The notes below the pieces were generated by a model that worked only from the letters and a program-made list of their open reading frames with translations, made no database searches and was not told where the DNA came from. DNA of 64,000 bases, from positions 1-64,000 of the forward strand of contig QZKR01000176.1 of the NCBI GenBank assembly GCA_003598065.1, given 5' to 3'. Positions within the stretch are counted from its first letter, which is position 1. Each line of letters opens with the position of its first letter. This document shows positions 18,393 through 27,613 of the stretch, piece after piece. The stretch comes from Myxococcales bacterium (GTDB lineage Bacteria > Myxococcota_A > SURF-8). The translations under genes were made by a program, and so were the position numbers.

Positions 18393-19619
18393 ATGCCAAT
18401 CATTTCCATTTTCGGCGCCGAGTATTGCCGCCTTGATGAGGTGGCCGAAGCGGTGTCCCGGACCCTCGGATATCGTCCGAGCGGCAGGGAGGTGTTCGAC
18501 CTCGCCGCGGCCCGTTTCAAAGCGCCGGCCGACGATCTTGCCCGGGCGGTCCTGGGGCCGCCCTTCGTTTTCAACAATTTCAGCCACAAGCGGGAGCGTT
18601 ACCTCGCTTTTGTCCGGGCGGCCGTGGCGGAAAGCCTGCAGGACGATCTTGTGCTTCACGGACCGGCCGCGCTCCTGATTCCCCGCGAGATCAGCCACGT
18701 TTTGAAAGTCTGCCTGCTGTCCGATCCCGATTTCCGCGCCGACAGGCTGGCCCGGGAAAAGGGAATCGGCAGGACGGAAGCCCGCCGGCTCGTCAAGGAG
18801 GCGGACGCCAAACTCCACCAATGGGCGCACTATCTCTTCAAGACCTCCCCCTGGGACAAAGCGCTTTACGACGTCAAGATCCCCATGAACGCCGCCGCGG
18901 TGGACGACGCCGTGAAAATCATCGCCGAGAGCGCCGGAAAAGACGCCCTCAAACCCACCGACCGCTCGCAGCAGGCCGTTCAGGATTTCCGGCTGGCCGC
19001 CGAAGCGGGGGTGGCGCTGGCGGAAGCGGGGTATTTCCACAAAACCGAGGCGCGCGACGGCCACGTCGCCGTCGTGGTCGATGACTACGTTCTGCGGCTG
19101 GAGAAACTGGAGGGTGAAATTCGCAAACGGCTGGCGTCCGTCGCCGGCGTCAAGACCGTCCAGGTCAAGCCCGGCCCCAATTTCAGAGCCTCCTCGGTGT
19201 TCACCTCGGTGGAGGTCGAGATGCCCGCCAAAGTGCTCCTGGTGGACGACGAGAAGGACTTCGTGCTGACGCTCTCGGAACGGCTGGAGATGCGGGACAT
19301 CGCCCCGGCCGTCGCCTACGACGGCGAGGAAGCCCTCAATATTCTCAAGGAGGAGGAGCCGGAAGTCATGGTGCTCGACCTCAAGATGCCCGGCATCGAC
19401 GGCATCGAGGTTTTGCGCCGCGTGAAGGCCGAGCACCCGAAGGTGGAAGTCATCATCCTCACCGGCCACGGCAGCGAAAAGGACCGCGAGCTCTGCTTGA
19501 GCCTCGGGGCGTTCGCCTACCTGGAAAAACCGGTGGACATCGAGACGCTTTCCAAAACCATGAAGGCGGCCTACGAGAAGATTCGCAACGGCAAGACCCC
19601 AAACGCTTCGAACCCCTAG
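18393..19619 (+). CDS. Cytidylate-kinase-like domain fused to a receiver domain
   Basis: A 408-residue protein. ATG 18393 is chosen (GAGAAGGA upstream, short spacing); a GTG at 18345 is an alternative. Residues 1-195 resemble the cytidylate-kinase-like family (PF13189): IISIFG at the start, GREVFDLAAARF, NFSHKRERYLAF, VLHGPAALL, VCLLSDPDFRADRLAR. The family usually has a glycine-rich phosphate loop after the first strand, but here the stretch reads FGAEYCRLDE, so ATP binding is doubtful. A linker of about 80 residues leads to a receiver domain (about 285-400) with VLLVDDEKDF, VLDLKMPG and LEKP. It is the first gene of the operon divergent to the SulP fusion. A role as a sensor or output scaffold is more likely than nucleotide kinase activity. 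Confidence 0.75.
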   Translation: MPIISIFGAEYCRLDEVAEAVSRTLGYRPSGREVFDLAAARFKAPADDLARAVLGPPFVFNNFSHKRERYLAFVRAAVAESLQDDLVLHGPAALLIPREISHVLKVCLLSDPDFRADRLAREKGIGRTEARRLVKEADAKLHQWAHYLFKTSPWDKALYDVKIPMNAAAVDDAVKIIAESAGKDALKPTDRSQQAVQDFRLAAEAGVALAEAGYFHKTEARDGHVAVVVDDYVLRLEKLEGEIRKRLASVAGVKTVQVKPGPNFRASSVFTSVEVEMPAKVLLVDDEKDFVLTLSERLEMRDIAPAVAYDGEEALNILKEEEPEVMVLDLKMPGIDGIEVLRRVKAEHPKVEVIILTGHGSEKDRELCLSLGAFAYLEKPVDIETLSKTMKAAYEKIRNGKTPNASNP

Positions 19620-19631
19620 CGTCCCAAGCCG

Positions 19632-21353
19632 ATGAGCGTTCTGCGGAAAATGTTCCAGGCGCTCGTCCGGCTGGACGAGCGGCCCGACAACGGGGAGCGG
19701 GACGAGAAGCAGCGGTCCCACTACTGGCGGATGTGGCGGAACACCGTGCTGGCCGTCGGCGCGGTCGCGGTCGTGCCGCTCCTGTTCATGACGGCCGTCA
19801 ACTACTACCAGTTCCAGCGGGCTTTCAAGGAAGAAACCGTTCATCCGATCAACCGCCTGACCTCGGCCGCGCAGCATTCGCTGGAGTCCTTCCTGGACGA
19901 GCGGATCGGCATGCTGCGCTACATCGTCGAACGGGAATCCTTCGACAACCTCGCCGACGCCGGTCAGCTCGACGCCATCTACAAGCGCATGAAAGCGACG
20001 ATCGGCGGGTTCGTGGACGTCGGACTGATCGACTCGGAAGGAACCCAGCGCTCCTACGTCGGCCCGTACAACCTTCAGGGGAAGAGCTACGAAAACCAAG
20101 CATGGTTCAACGAGGTGATTCTGCGGGGCGTCCACGTCAGCGACGTTTTTCTGGGCCATCGCCAGATCCCCCACTTCGTCATCGCCGTGAAGCAGGACCA
20201 CGAACCTCCCGGCCATTACGTATTGCGGGCCACGATCGACACCGACGTCCTGGACCGGCAGGTGCGATCCATCGGGCTCAGGCAGGGCAGCGACGCGTTC
20301 ATCCTGAATCGCCAGGGCGTCCTGCAAACGCCTTCGCGGCTCTGGGGGCAGGTGCTGTCGCCCACGCCCATCCAGATTCCGGCCAACGTCGGGGAGACGG
20401 AGATCGTCGGCGATTACGCGATCCAGGGCGAAACCTACATGCTGGCTTACGCCGCCATCCAGCAATCGCCTTTCGTCTTCGTCGTTTTGACCAAGACGCA
20501 GGACCTCATGAAGGGATGGCTGACCATCCGCACCGAATTCCTGGGCTTTCTGGCCGGCAGCGTCATCCTGATCGTCATCCTCGTCATGACGATCACCACC
20601 CGCTGGGTGCGGCGCATCCGCGACGCCGACCTCCGCCGGGAAGCCATGCTGCACAACGCCGAGCACACCAACAAAATGGCCTCCATCGGGCGGCTGGCGG
20701 CGGGCGTGGCCCACGAGATCAACAACCCGCTGGCGATCATCAACGAAAAAGCCGGGCTGCTGAAAGACGTCATCCAGAGTCCGGGCGAAGCGGCGAGCCA
20801 GGAAAAGCTGCTCAAGCAGGTGGACTCGATCCTGAAGTCGGTGGAGCGTTGCAGCGGCGTCACCCGCCGTCTTTTGGGTTTCGCCAAACACATGGACATC
20901 AAGTCCGAACCGATCGCCCTGGACGTCCTGATCCGCGAGGTCTTAGGCTTCCTGGAAAAAGAAGCCTCCTATCGCAAGATCGGCATCGACGTCTCGGTGG
21001 AGGAAACCCTCCCCACGCTGGAAAGCGACCGGGGCCAGCTTCAGCAGCTGTTTTTGAACCTCATCAACAACGCCTTCGACGCCATGAGCGACGGCGGCCG
21101 TCTGGACATCGCCATCCGCCGCTTCGACGAACGCCGTCTCTCGGTCACGGTCAAGGACAACGGTTGCGGCATCCCCAAGGAGGACCTGGAGCGGATCTTC
21201 GAACCGTTCTTCACCCGCAAGGCGCAGGGTACTGGACTCGGCTTGTCGATCAGCTACGGCATCGCGCAGAAACTCGGCGGCCAGATCACGGTCGAAAGCG
21301 AAGTGGGGAAGGGGACCGCCTTCACCCTTGTCCTGCCGATCAAGCGACCGTAA
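19632..21353 (+). CDS. Membrane sensor histidine kinase with periplasmic Cache domain
   Basis: A 573-residue kinase starting 12 bp after the upstream stop. Membrane helices at about 38-57 and 303-321 flank a periplasmic region of about 245 residues with a double-Cache pattern (FVDVGLIDSEG, GKSYENQAWF, IDTDVLDRQV, DAFILNRQG). The HisKA domain has the H-box AAGVAHEINNPLA with phospho-acceptor His361. The HATPase domain shows the N-box NLINNAFDAM, DNGCGIP and GTGLGLSISYGI. Cache domains bind small extracellular ligands. Four receiver domains encoded next to it (SulP fusion, CK-like fusion, two single receivers) are the likely targets. Confidence 0.9.
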   Translation: MSVLRKMFQALVRLDERPDNGERDEKQRSHYWRMWRNTVLAVGAVAVVPLLFMTAVNYYQFQRAFKEETVHPINRLTSAAQHSLESFLDERIGMLRYIVERESFDNLADAGQLDAIYKRMKATIGGFVDVGLIDSEGTQRSYVGPYNLQGKSYENQAWFNEVILRGVHVSDVFLGHRQIPHFVIAVKQDHEPPGHYVLRATIDTDVLDRQVRSIGLRQGSDAFILNRQGVLQTPSRLWGQVLSPTPIQIPANVGETEIVGDYAIQGETYMLAYAAIQQSPFVFVVLTKTQDLMKGWLTIRTEFLGFLAGSVILIVILVMTITTRWVRRIRDADLRREAMLHNAEHTNKMASIGRLAAGVAHEINNPLAIINEKAGLLKDVIQSPGEAASQEKLLKQVDSILKSVERCSGVTRRLLGFAKHMDIKSEPIALDVLIREVLGFLEKEASYRKIGIDVSVEETLPTLESDRGQLQQLFLNLINNAFDAMSDGGRLDIAIRRFDERRLSVTVKDNGCGIPKEDLERIFEPFFTRKAQGTGLGLSISYGIAQKLGGQITVESEVGKGTAFTLVLPIKRP

Positions 21354-21363
21354 GGAATGGAAG

Positions 21364-21747
21364 ATGGACCCGATTAACGTATTGCTGGTTGACGACGAGG
21401 AAGAGCTCATTTCCGCCGTGGCGGAGCGCTTGGAGATTCGCGGTTTTCATGCCGTGGGAGTCCTCTCCGGCGAGGAGGCGCTTAGCAGGATCCGCCAGGA
21501 GCCGTTCGACGTCGTCGTGCTGGACGTCAAGATGCCCGGCGAGGACGGCGTCGAGGTGATGAAGCGGATCAAGCAGATTCGCGGCAACCTGCCGGTTCTG
21601 CTGTTGACCGGCCACATGTCGGAGGAGACCAGCGCCAGGGGCTTGCAGGCCGGCGCCATCGATTACATCATCAAGCCGATCAACATCGAGGACCTGATCG
21701 AAAAGATCAGGGAAGCCATCGCGGTCTATCGGAAAAGGCCCGCTTGA
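21364..21747 (+). CDS. Single-domain response regulator (CheY-like)
   Basis: A 127-residue receiver without an output domain. It has the acidic cluster VDDEEE, phospho-acceptor in VLDVKMPGEDG, the conserved Thr in LLLTGH and Lys in IIKP. ATG 21364 follows AAGGAATGGAAG; the frame is open earlier, but that would overlap the kinase gene. It is likely a phosphate carrier between the Cache kinase and other members of the operon. Confidence 0.9.
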   Translation: MDPINVLLVDDEEELISAVAERLEIRGFHAVGVLSGEEALSRIRQEPFDVVVLDVKMPGEDGVEVMKRIKQIRGNLPVLLLTGHMSEETSARGLQAGAIDYIIKPINIEDLIEKIREAIAVYRKRPA

Positions 21748-21752
21748 AGACG

Positions 21753-22424
21753 ATGGAACGGATTCCCCCCAAACTCCGGCTGCGGCAAGGCCTCGCCTTT
21801 TTCGGGCGCATCTCGGCGAGCATCTCCCACGAGATCAACAACGTCATTTCGATCATCGGCGAAGTGACCGGCCTGCTGGACGACCTGATTCTCTTGAGCG
21901 AACGCGGCCGCCCGATCGGCGTCGAAAAGCTGAAAACGCTGGCGGAGCGGATCAAAAACCAGGTCGAACGCGGCAAGGCCGTCGTCAAGCAGATGAACCT
22001 CTTCGCGCACAGCGTGGACGAGCCGGCGGCGGACGTCGATTTGAACCTCGCCGTGGAGAACGTCGCCGCGCTTTCCCAGCGCTTCGCCGCCCGCCGCAAG
22101 ACCTGCATCGAGGTGGAAAGCGCGCCGGGGCCGGCGACGCTGGCCGGGGGCCCCTTCGATTTCCGCGAGGCGGTCTTTTTGTGCCTCGACGTTCTGCTGC
22201 AGGTTCAGACCTCCGAGCGGCCGATCCGGATCAGCCTTTCCGATTCGGAGGAGCGGATTGAAATCTGTTTGCGAGGCGATCCTTCGGACTATAATGACGA
22301 GGGGACGAAGCAACGACTGGCTTACGCCGCCGATCTGGCGGCCGACATGGGCGGCCGTCTGGAGGCGGAAGCGACGGCGGAGGAAAGCGTGCTGAAGCTT
22401 CGCTTTCCTTTGTCGCGGCGATAA
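21753..22424 (+). CDS. HisKA-type phosphotransfer protein with degenerate ATPase region
   Basis: A 223-residue protein starting 5 bp after the receiver gene; a TTG at 21744 overlapping its stop is an alternative start. The first part has a canonical H-box (ISASISHEINNVISI) and the second helix of a kinase dimerisation domain. The C-terminal 100 residues occupy the place of the HATPase domain but lack the N-box Asn, the DxGxG loop and the glycine-rich lid. It therefore probably cannot bind ATP and may act as a phosphotransfer or pseudo-kinase adaptor (a Spo0B-like role). This is inference from motif absence only. Confidence 0.75.
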   Translation: MERIPPKLRLRQGLAFFGRISASISHEINNVISIIGEVTGLLDDLILLSERGRPIGVEKLKTLAERIKNQVERGKAVVKQMNLFAHSVDEPAADVDLNLAVENVAALSQRFAARRKTCIEVESAPGPATLAGGPFDFREAVFLCLDVLLQVQTSERPIRISLSDSEERIEICLRGDPSDYNDEGTKQRLAYAADLAADMGGRLEAEATAEESVLKLRFPLSRR

Positions 22425-22440
22425 GCGGGAGGAGACGCGC

Positions 22441-22872
22441 ATGGCCAATGAAAAAGTGCTGCTCGTGGATGACGAGAAGGAATTCACCGAAACGCTCAAG
22501 GAGCGTCTGGAGCTGCGAGGCATGGCGGTCTCCACGGCGGCCAGCGGCCAGGAGGCGCTCGGTATTCTGGAAAAGCGATCGTTCGACGTCATCTTTCTCG
22601 ATCTGCAAATGCCGGGCATGGACGGCATCGAGACCTTGAAGCAGATCACGCTGAAAGACCCCGACGCCCAGGTGATTCTGCTGACGGGCCACGCGACGGT
22701 CCCCACCAGCGTGGAGGCGATGAAGCACGGGGCCGTCGATTACCTCACCAAGCCCGCCGAAATGGCCGACCTGACGGAGCGGATCGGCGCGGCGGCGGCC
22801 ACGCGCGTGGCCCTGGTCGAGAAGCGGTCGATCGAGAAAATCGAGGAACTGATGAAACGCAAGGGATGGTGA
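22441..22872 (+). CDS. Single-domain response regulator with C-terminal helix
   Basis: A 143-residue receiver: VLLVDDEKEF, FLDLQMPGMDG with the acceptor Asp, LLTGHAT and LTKPAE. About 20 extra basic residues after the last receiver helix (EKIEELMKRKGW) resemble a short amphipathic helix, perhaps for docking. GGGAGGAG precedes the ATG. Last gene of the signalling operon. It converges with the next gene over only 12 bp. Confidence 0.9.
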   Translation: MANEKVLLVDDEKEFTETLKERLELRGMAVSTAASGQEALGILEKRSFDVIFLDLQMPGMDGIETLKQITLKDPDAQVILLTGHATVPTSVEAMKHGAVDYLTKPAEMADLTERIGAAAATRVALVEKRSIEKIEELMKRKGW

Positions 22873-22884
22873 ACTCGCCTATCC

Positions 22885-25800
22885 CTACGGTTTCCTGAAC
22901 GACACCGTCTCGTTAAAGCTGCTCAATACATTGCTGATCGGGCCGCGAATTTCCGCGTATCGCTCGGGACTGACCGGATTGCTCAGGTTCATGACCGTCA
23001 CCTTGATCCGCACTCCGTTTTCCGAATGGCCCGATTCGCGCGCAAGGGAAAAGTTGCCGTCCTCGTACTTCAATGGTTTGGGAACGTGCAGGACCTGCAT
23101 GTTTTCGGGCGGCGCAATCGTCACATCGAGCGCCAGGCGCGACGGCTGCCCGAGATCCAGCGCCAGTTTGCGCCGAGCGAGATCGAACCATCTGAATTGC
23201 GTCGGGTCGAAGGGAAAGCGGATGTGCAACTCGTCGCCTTGCAGTTGGCCGAGGCGATCGGCGGCAAACTCGATGTCGAGGGCCGCCGGCTGATCGACGG
23301 ACGACAACTGCGTACTCTCGTAGCGCAGAACCCGCGCGCCGGGAAACAAAGTGTTGATAAGCTTCTGCGGCAGCATGGCGAAAGTTTCCTGGTTTCGCGC
23401 GGCCCGCCTTAACATTGAACCCAAACTGCCTTCCGCGACCAGCCGAAGACGGCCCTGCCCGCCGCCGACAGAATCCGGTTTCAGATCGATGTTGAAGAGG
23501 GCGGACTCGTGCTCCGGCGCCTGAAAAGGCACGTCGCGCCATTCGTATTTCCATGTCGCCGGATTCACGACGAACGCCAGCGCGCCTTGATTGTCCGCGC
23601 GCAGGGTCCCGACATCCAGGGCATCCGTCGTCGAATCGTAGAAGCGTCCTTCCTTCAACTCAGTCTGGGCGGGGACATAAACGATGACATGGTCGAACTG
23701 CTGCATCGGCACGTCCCGCATGACGCGGCCTCTGTCGCGGGTGCGAATGAGGGCGAAGTGGGCCTCGATGCCCAGCTGTTTCGCCAGGGCGATGAAGAGC
23801 ACGCTCTTATCCTTGCAGTCGCCGTAACGGCGGGCCAGCACCACGGGCGCGGCATGGGGCCGGACTCCCATGATGGCGCTCTCGTAATCCTGCTCGTAGC
23901 GGATGTCGCTCATGAGGTAGGCATGGATGCGATCGAGCTTCCCGCTCGGCGACGTCTCGCCCGAGGCAAGACGTCGGGCCAGCTCGACCAGCTCGGAATT
24001 TTCCACGAACACATCTTTCAATAGCGCGCTTTCCCAGCTGACGAAGGACTGCCAGTCGGGCACGCTGCTGAGCGCCATACGCCGGGCGACGTCGTCCAGC
24101 GGCGGCGCGTACGGTTCCGGAATCAGCGGGGCGATATTTTGCGCGCGATAGGAACGGCGCTGATGCGCTCCATGCCGGCTGACGGCCGTCTGGACGTCGC
24201 CCTGCAGATATTCACGGAAACGCGTTTCCTTCGCCGCCCACAAAATAAAATGGCTGTCCACCACCTGCCGCTCCGGTTCCTGGAACCACCAGTCGTCCGC
24301 GAAATGCTCGCGCAGGAAGTCCTTCGGCGGTGCGTCGACCCTGTACTGCACGGCGACGGTCGCGCCCACTTGAAGCTTGCGGAAGCGAATCACCCGATCG
24401 CGAATCGACGACGCCTCGATGCGGCGCCCTTGCGGGTCGATGACGAAGGCGTGCAGTACGCGCACCCGGCCCCGGGAGGCGGTGCGGACCTCGGTCAGGC
24501 GGTCGCGGCCCTTTTCGTTGACCACGTGATCGACCTCGGTGACCACGCGCGTCGTGCCGCCGTCCGGCATGAGCGAGACGACCATGTGGTCCAGAAGACG
24601 CACCGCGTTCGCCCCTGGCGCAATCGTGAGGCCTTTGACGCTATCGATGGCGGCCTGGATGGTTTCCAGGCTCGGAATGTCCTCGATCCACGGGCCCTGG
24701 TTGGGCTTAGCCAGATAAGCCAGGCGGTTGGCCAGTTTGGCGTCGTTCGGATCGCGTTCGAGGACGAGCTGCCAATACTCGATGGCTTTGTCCTTCTGGC
24801 CGGATTTATCGTACAGCTTGGCCAGCAAACGATAGGGGTGGGGATTGGCGGGAGACAGACGCAGAAAGTTACGATATGCCGCTTCAGCCCTGCTCCAATC
24901 CTTCTGTCGCCGCTTCACGTCGCCGAGCAGGCGCTGGGGGTAAGCTTTTTCCGGGAACCGCTGCGCATAACGCTCGGCAAGAGCTAAGGCGTTGTCCAGA
25001 TCCGATCGCTTCAAATCCCGCTTGATGCGAGTTTGAAGCGCGCTTTCCCAGTACGGCAGGCGCTCCAACACGGCATTGAAAAGTTTGTCCGCCCCCTCCG
25101 GATCGTTTTGATCTTCGAGCAGAAAGCCGTGGCGCATCACGAGATCGGGAATGCCCGGCCAGCGGCGGTTGATCTCCTCCAGGAGTTGCAGGCGTTCGTT
25201 ATTCCATCCCTCCCGTTCGAAAATCTTATCCAACTCCAGGTAGGCCGGCCGCCGATCTGGATGGGCGTTCTTGATGGCAGTCAAGATATCGCGCGCCTGG
25301 TCGGCCATTTTGTTCTGGCCGAGAAAGCGAGCCCGCTTGATGCCGAACAAAAGCAATTCCTCCCCTGCCTCCTCGGCCAGCTGATTCAGCAGGTCGGAGG
25401 TGCGCTCGCGCTCGCCGCGACCCCATAGCGCCATGGCCAGTTCGTAGCGCAGCGCCAGCGCGTTCGGGTGTTTGGCCAGCAGCGACTCGGCAAGTCGGCT
25501 GGCCTTGAGATTGAGCTCCGAAAGCCTGGCCCAGCAAATCAGGTTGAAGGCGTAGCGGATGCTTTCGGGATTCAATCGCTTCAGGCGACGGGCCAGCGCC
25601 TGCATGCTGTCGAGTGCGTCGGACGCGCCGGCGGCCGAGACATTGAAAGGCGCGTCGGCCGCCACGATGACCGCCGCCGCCGGCGCTTTCCCATCCGGCA
25701 GGGTCAGACGAACGCCAAGTTTCCAGGAGCCCTTTCTGTTGGCGCTCTTGATCAGAATTCGGTTGACGCCGGCCGCCAGATGAACGGGTATGGGCCACAT

Positions 25801-26640
25801 TTCTAAATAATCACCGTCGATGTCTTCTTCTTGGAAAATCAGGACGTCGTCCACCCAGGCCTTCGTCGCCGAACTGGAGGTTAGATGCAGTTCATAGTCG
25901 CCCTCCTGCGCGACTCGCACGGCGGCTGCGCCGTAGGCGACCGCATGGTCGGTGGGATACAGGTAGGTCGTCAAATCGTAGATCCCGGTAAGATTGGGGG
26001 TGAGATCATCCCGCCAGCCGATGGAGATCTGCCGGGAGAGATAGGTTTTGCCCAGTTCGATTTCGCTCTCCGGGGGGTAGGGAATATGAAAGCCCTTGCC
26101 CTGGTCGTTTTCCCAGGTTCCGATGATGGCCAGAGGAAGCTGCAACCCGGGCTTGTCGCCCGCCTGCAGATCGCGGCCAGACACGCGAGCCCGGTGCGTA
26201 AGAAGGTTCGCCGCTGTCGCCCGCACGGAGGCGTCAGGGTGGTCTTTAACGACAAGTTCAAGCTGTCGATCGTAGTTATCCCACTGATCGAAGGAAAAGT
26301 ATGGATTCTGAAACAGAGCCAGTTGCAGGCGGGTTTGCTCGAAGTCGGGATCGGCGATCGCCTCGAAAAACAGCTTGTCCAGGTCGGCCGTGCGCGCCTC
26401 CAAAATGGCCAGATACATGGACAGCTCGCGGGCGATGGAGGCCTTCCGATCGATGGCGAGCGCGCGTTCGACAGCCGCCCGCATGGCCGACACCGACGTC
26501 GCCGTGTAAAAATCTTCCGCGGCTTTGTCCAGCAAACTGTCGGAAGTGGATGCGTCGGCGGCCCAGGCATGGATGCCGCACACTGAAAAAAGACCCAGCA
26601 ACAACGGAATCAAAACCAATCCGCAATGTGCGTGCCTCAT
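22885..26640 (-). CDS. Exported TPR / DUF3857 / transglutaminase-like protein
   Basis: A 1251-residue protein. ATG 26640 has AAAGGAG upstream and starts a signal peptide ending at HAWAADA. The N-terminal half is helical with TPR-like repeats (for example around EKAYPQRLLGDVKRRQKDW and PHPYRLLAKLYDKSG). Then comes DUF3857 (around residues 690-850, LLDHMVVSLMPDGG) and a transglutaminase-like core (around 890-1010) with RYGDCKDKSVL providing the Cys, FDHVIVYVP the His and YDSTTD the Asp. A DUF3858-like beta region ends the protein. Such proteins are common in Bacteroidota and Myxococcota, and their substrates are unknown. It stands alone between the signalling operon and the phosphate operon. 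Confidence 0.85.
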   Translation of the reverse strand: MRHAHCGLVLIPLLLGLFSVCGIHAWAADASTSDSLLDKAAEDFYTATSVSAMRAAVERALAIDRKASIARELSMYLAILEARTADLDKLFFEAIADPDFEQTRLQLALFQNPYFSFDQWDNYDRQLELVVKDHPDASVRATAANLLTHRARVSGRDLQAGDKPGLQLPLAIIGTWENDQGKGFHIPYPPESEIELGKTYLSRQISIGWRDDLTPNLTGIYDLTTYLYPTDHAVAYGAAAVRVAQEGDYELHLTSSSATKAWVDDVLIFQEEDIDGDYLEMWPIPVHLAAGVNRILIKSANRKGSWKLGVRLTLPDGKAPAAAVIVAADAPFNVSAAGASDALDSMQALARRLKRLNPESIRYAFNLICWARLSELNLKASRLAESLLAKHPNALALRYELAMALWGRGERERTSDLLNQLAEEAGEELLLFGIKRARFLGQNKMADQARDILTAIKNAHPDRRPAYLELDKIFEREGWNNERLQLLEEINRRWPGIPDLVMRHGFLLEDQNDPEGADKLFNAVLERLPYWESALQTRIKRDLKRSDLDNALALAERYAQRFPEKAYPQRLLGDVKRRQKDWSRAEAAYRNFLRLSPANPHPYRLLAKLYDKSGQKDKAIEYWQLVLERDPNDAKLANRLAYLAKPNQGPWIEDIPSLETIQAAIDSVKGLTIAPGANAVRLLDHMVVSLMPDGGTTRVVTEVDHVVNEKGRDRLTEVRTASRGRVRVLHAFVIDPQGRRIEASSIRDRVIRFRKLQVGATVAVQYRVDAPPKDFLREHFADDWWFQEPERQVVDSHFILWAAKETRFREYLQGDVQTAVSRHGAHQRRSYRAQNIAPLIPEPYAPPLDDVARRMALSSVPDWQSFVSWESALLKDVFVENSELVELARRLASGETSPSGKLDRIHAYLMSDIRYEQDYESAIMGVRPHAAPVVLARRYGDCKDKSVLFIALAKQLGIEAHFALIRTRDRGRVMRDVPMQQFDHVIVYVPAQTELKEGRFYDSTTDALDVGTLRADNQGALAFVVNPATWKYEWRDVPFQAPEHESALFNIDLKPDSVGGGQGRLRLVAEGSLGSMLRRAARNQETFAMLPQKLINTLFPGARVLRYESTQLSSVDQPAALDIEFAADRLGQLQGDELHIRFPFDPTQFRWFDLARRKLALDLGQPSRLALDVTIAPPENMQVLHVPKPLKYEDGNFSLARESGHSENGVRIKVTVMNLSNPVSPERYAEIRGPISNVLSSFNETVSFRKP

Positions 26641-26890
26641 GGGCGCTCCTTTCGGTTTTTTTCGTACAGGCGACGTCTGCATCTGGAAATATATTTAGCC
26701 AAAAACTGTCGAATGTGCTCAGCATAACCCGATTTTCTCTCCTCTACAAGAACGAGCTCGCGACAGGAACGTTATTTGTGGACTGCAGGAAATTATAGGC
26801 CGGGATTTACGGCAGGAGAGGCGAAACCGTAGAAGCAGCGTGATGCGGAAATTTTCAGACAAATGTCGAACGAAAGCCTCCACCTTTATT

Positions 26891-26908
26891 AAAAGGAAGG
26901 AGACTTCC
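26891..26908 (-). terminator. Possible terminator after phoU
   Basis: On the minus strand the phoU stop is followed by GGAAG-TCTC-CTTCC and then TTTTAATAAA. The 5-bp stem is short but the T tract is in the right place to end the pst operon transcript. Confidence 0.45.
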
Positions 26909-26930
26909 GTTGATTTGGAAATCCGGTTTG

Positions 26931-27602
26931 CTAACGATGCGGCGACGGGATCTCGCGATGCCGGATGATCTCGCCCTTGGCCAGGTAGATGACGTCCTCG
27001 GCGATGTTGGTGGCGTGATCGGCGATGCGCTCCAACTGGCGATAGATCCCCATCAGGTGAATGAAGTAGGTGATATTCTGCGGCGTCTTGAGCACCTCTT
27101 CCTCCACGAATCGGTATATCTTCCGATTGATGTCGTCCACCGTGTCGTCCGCCTCCAGAACGCCGTAGGCCAGATCCGTGTCGAAACGCACCATCGCCTC
27201 CAGGCTGTTTCTCAGCATCTCCTCGGTTTTCTCGCAGATGGTTTGAAAATCGAAGGGCATGGCCATGGGCGGCGTCTCGGCGAGGGGCAGCGCCCGTTTG
27301 GCGATGTTGACCGCCAGGTCGCCGATCCGTTCGAGATCGTTGTTCATTTTCAGCACGGAGACGAGAAAGCGCAGGTCGTGGGCGACCGGCTGGTACAGCG
27401 CCAGGGCTTTCAGGCAATCTTCCTCTAGATCGACTTCCATCTCGTCGATCCGCGCGTCGCCGTCGATGACCTGCCGCGCCAGGTGCGGATCGCGGGTTTC
27501 GATCGATTGCACGGCCAGACGGAGCTGGCGCTCCACCTCGACGCCCAGCGCCAGGATGCTTGCTTTCAGTTTCTCGAATTCCTTGAGCAATCGGACCGGC
27601 AT
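26931..27602 (-). CDS. phoU: Phosphate signalling protein PhoU
   Basis: A 223-residue all-helical protein with two PhoU three-helix repeats: LGVEVERQLRLAVQSI...DPHLARQVIDGD, then LRFLVSVLKMNNDLERIGDLAVNIA, and again LMGIYRQLERIADHATNIAEDVIYL. The repeated E/DRIxDxxxNIA motifs coordinate metal clusters in PhoU. It restrains Pst uptake and signals phosphate status to PhoR. No phoR or phoB is in the window. It is the last gene of the operon, 11 bp after pstB, with AGAGGAAAC before the ATG. Confidence 0.95.
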   Translation of the reverse strand: MPVRLLKEFEKLKASILALGVEVERQLRLAVQSIETRDPHLARQVIDGDARIDEMEVDLEEDCLKALALYQPVAHDLRFLVSVLKMNNDLERIGDLAVNIAKRALPLAETPPMAMPFDFQTICEKTEEMLRNSLEAMVRFDTDLAYGVLEADDTVDDINRKIYRFVEEEVLKTPQNITYFIHLMGIYRQLERIADHATNIAEDVIYLAKGEIIRHREIPSPHR

Positions 27603-27613
27603 GGGGTTTCCTC

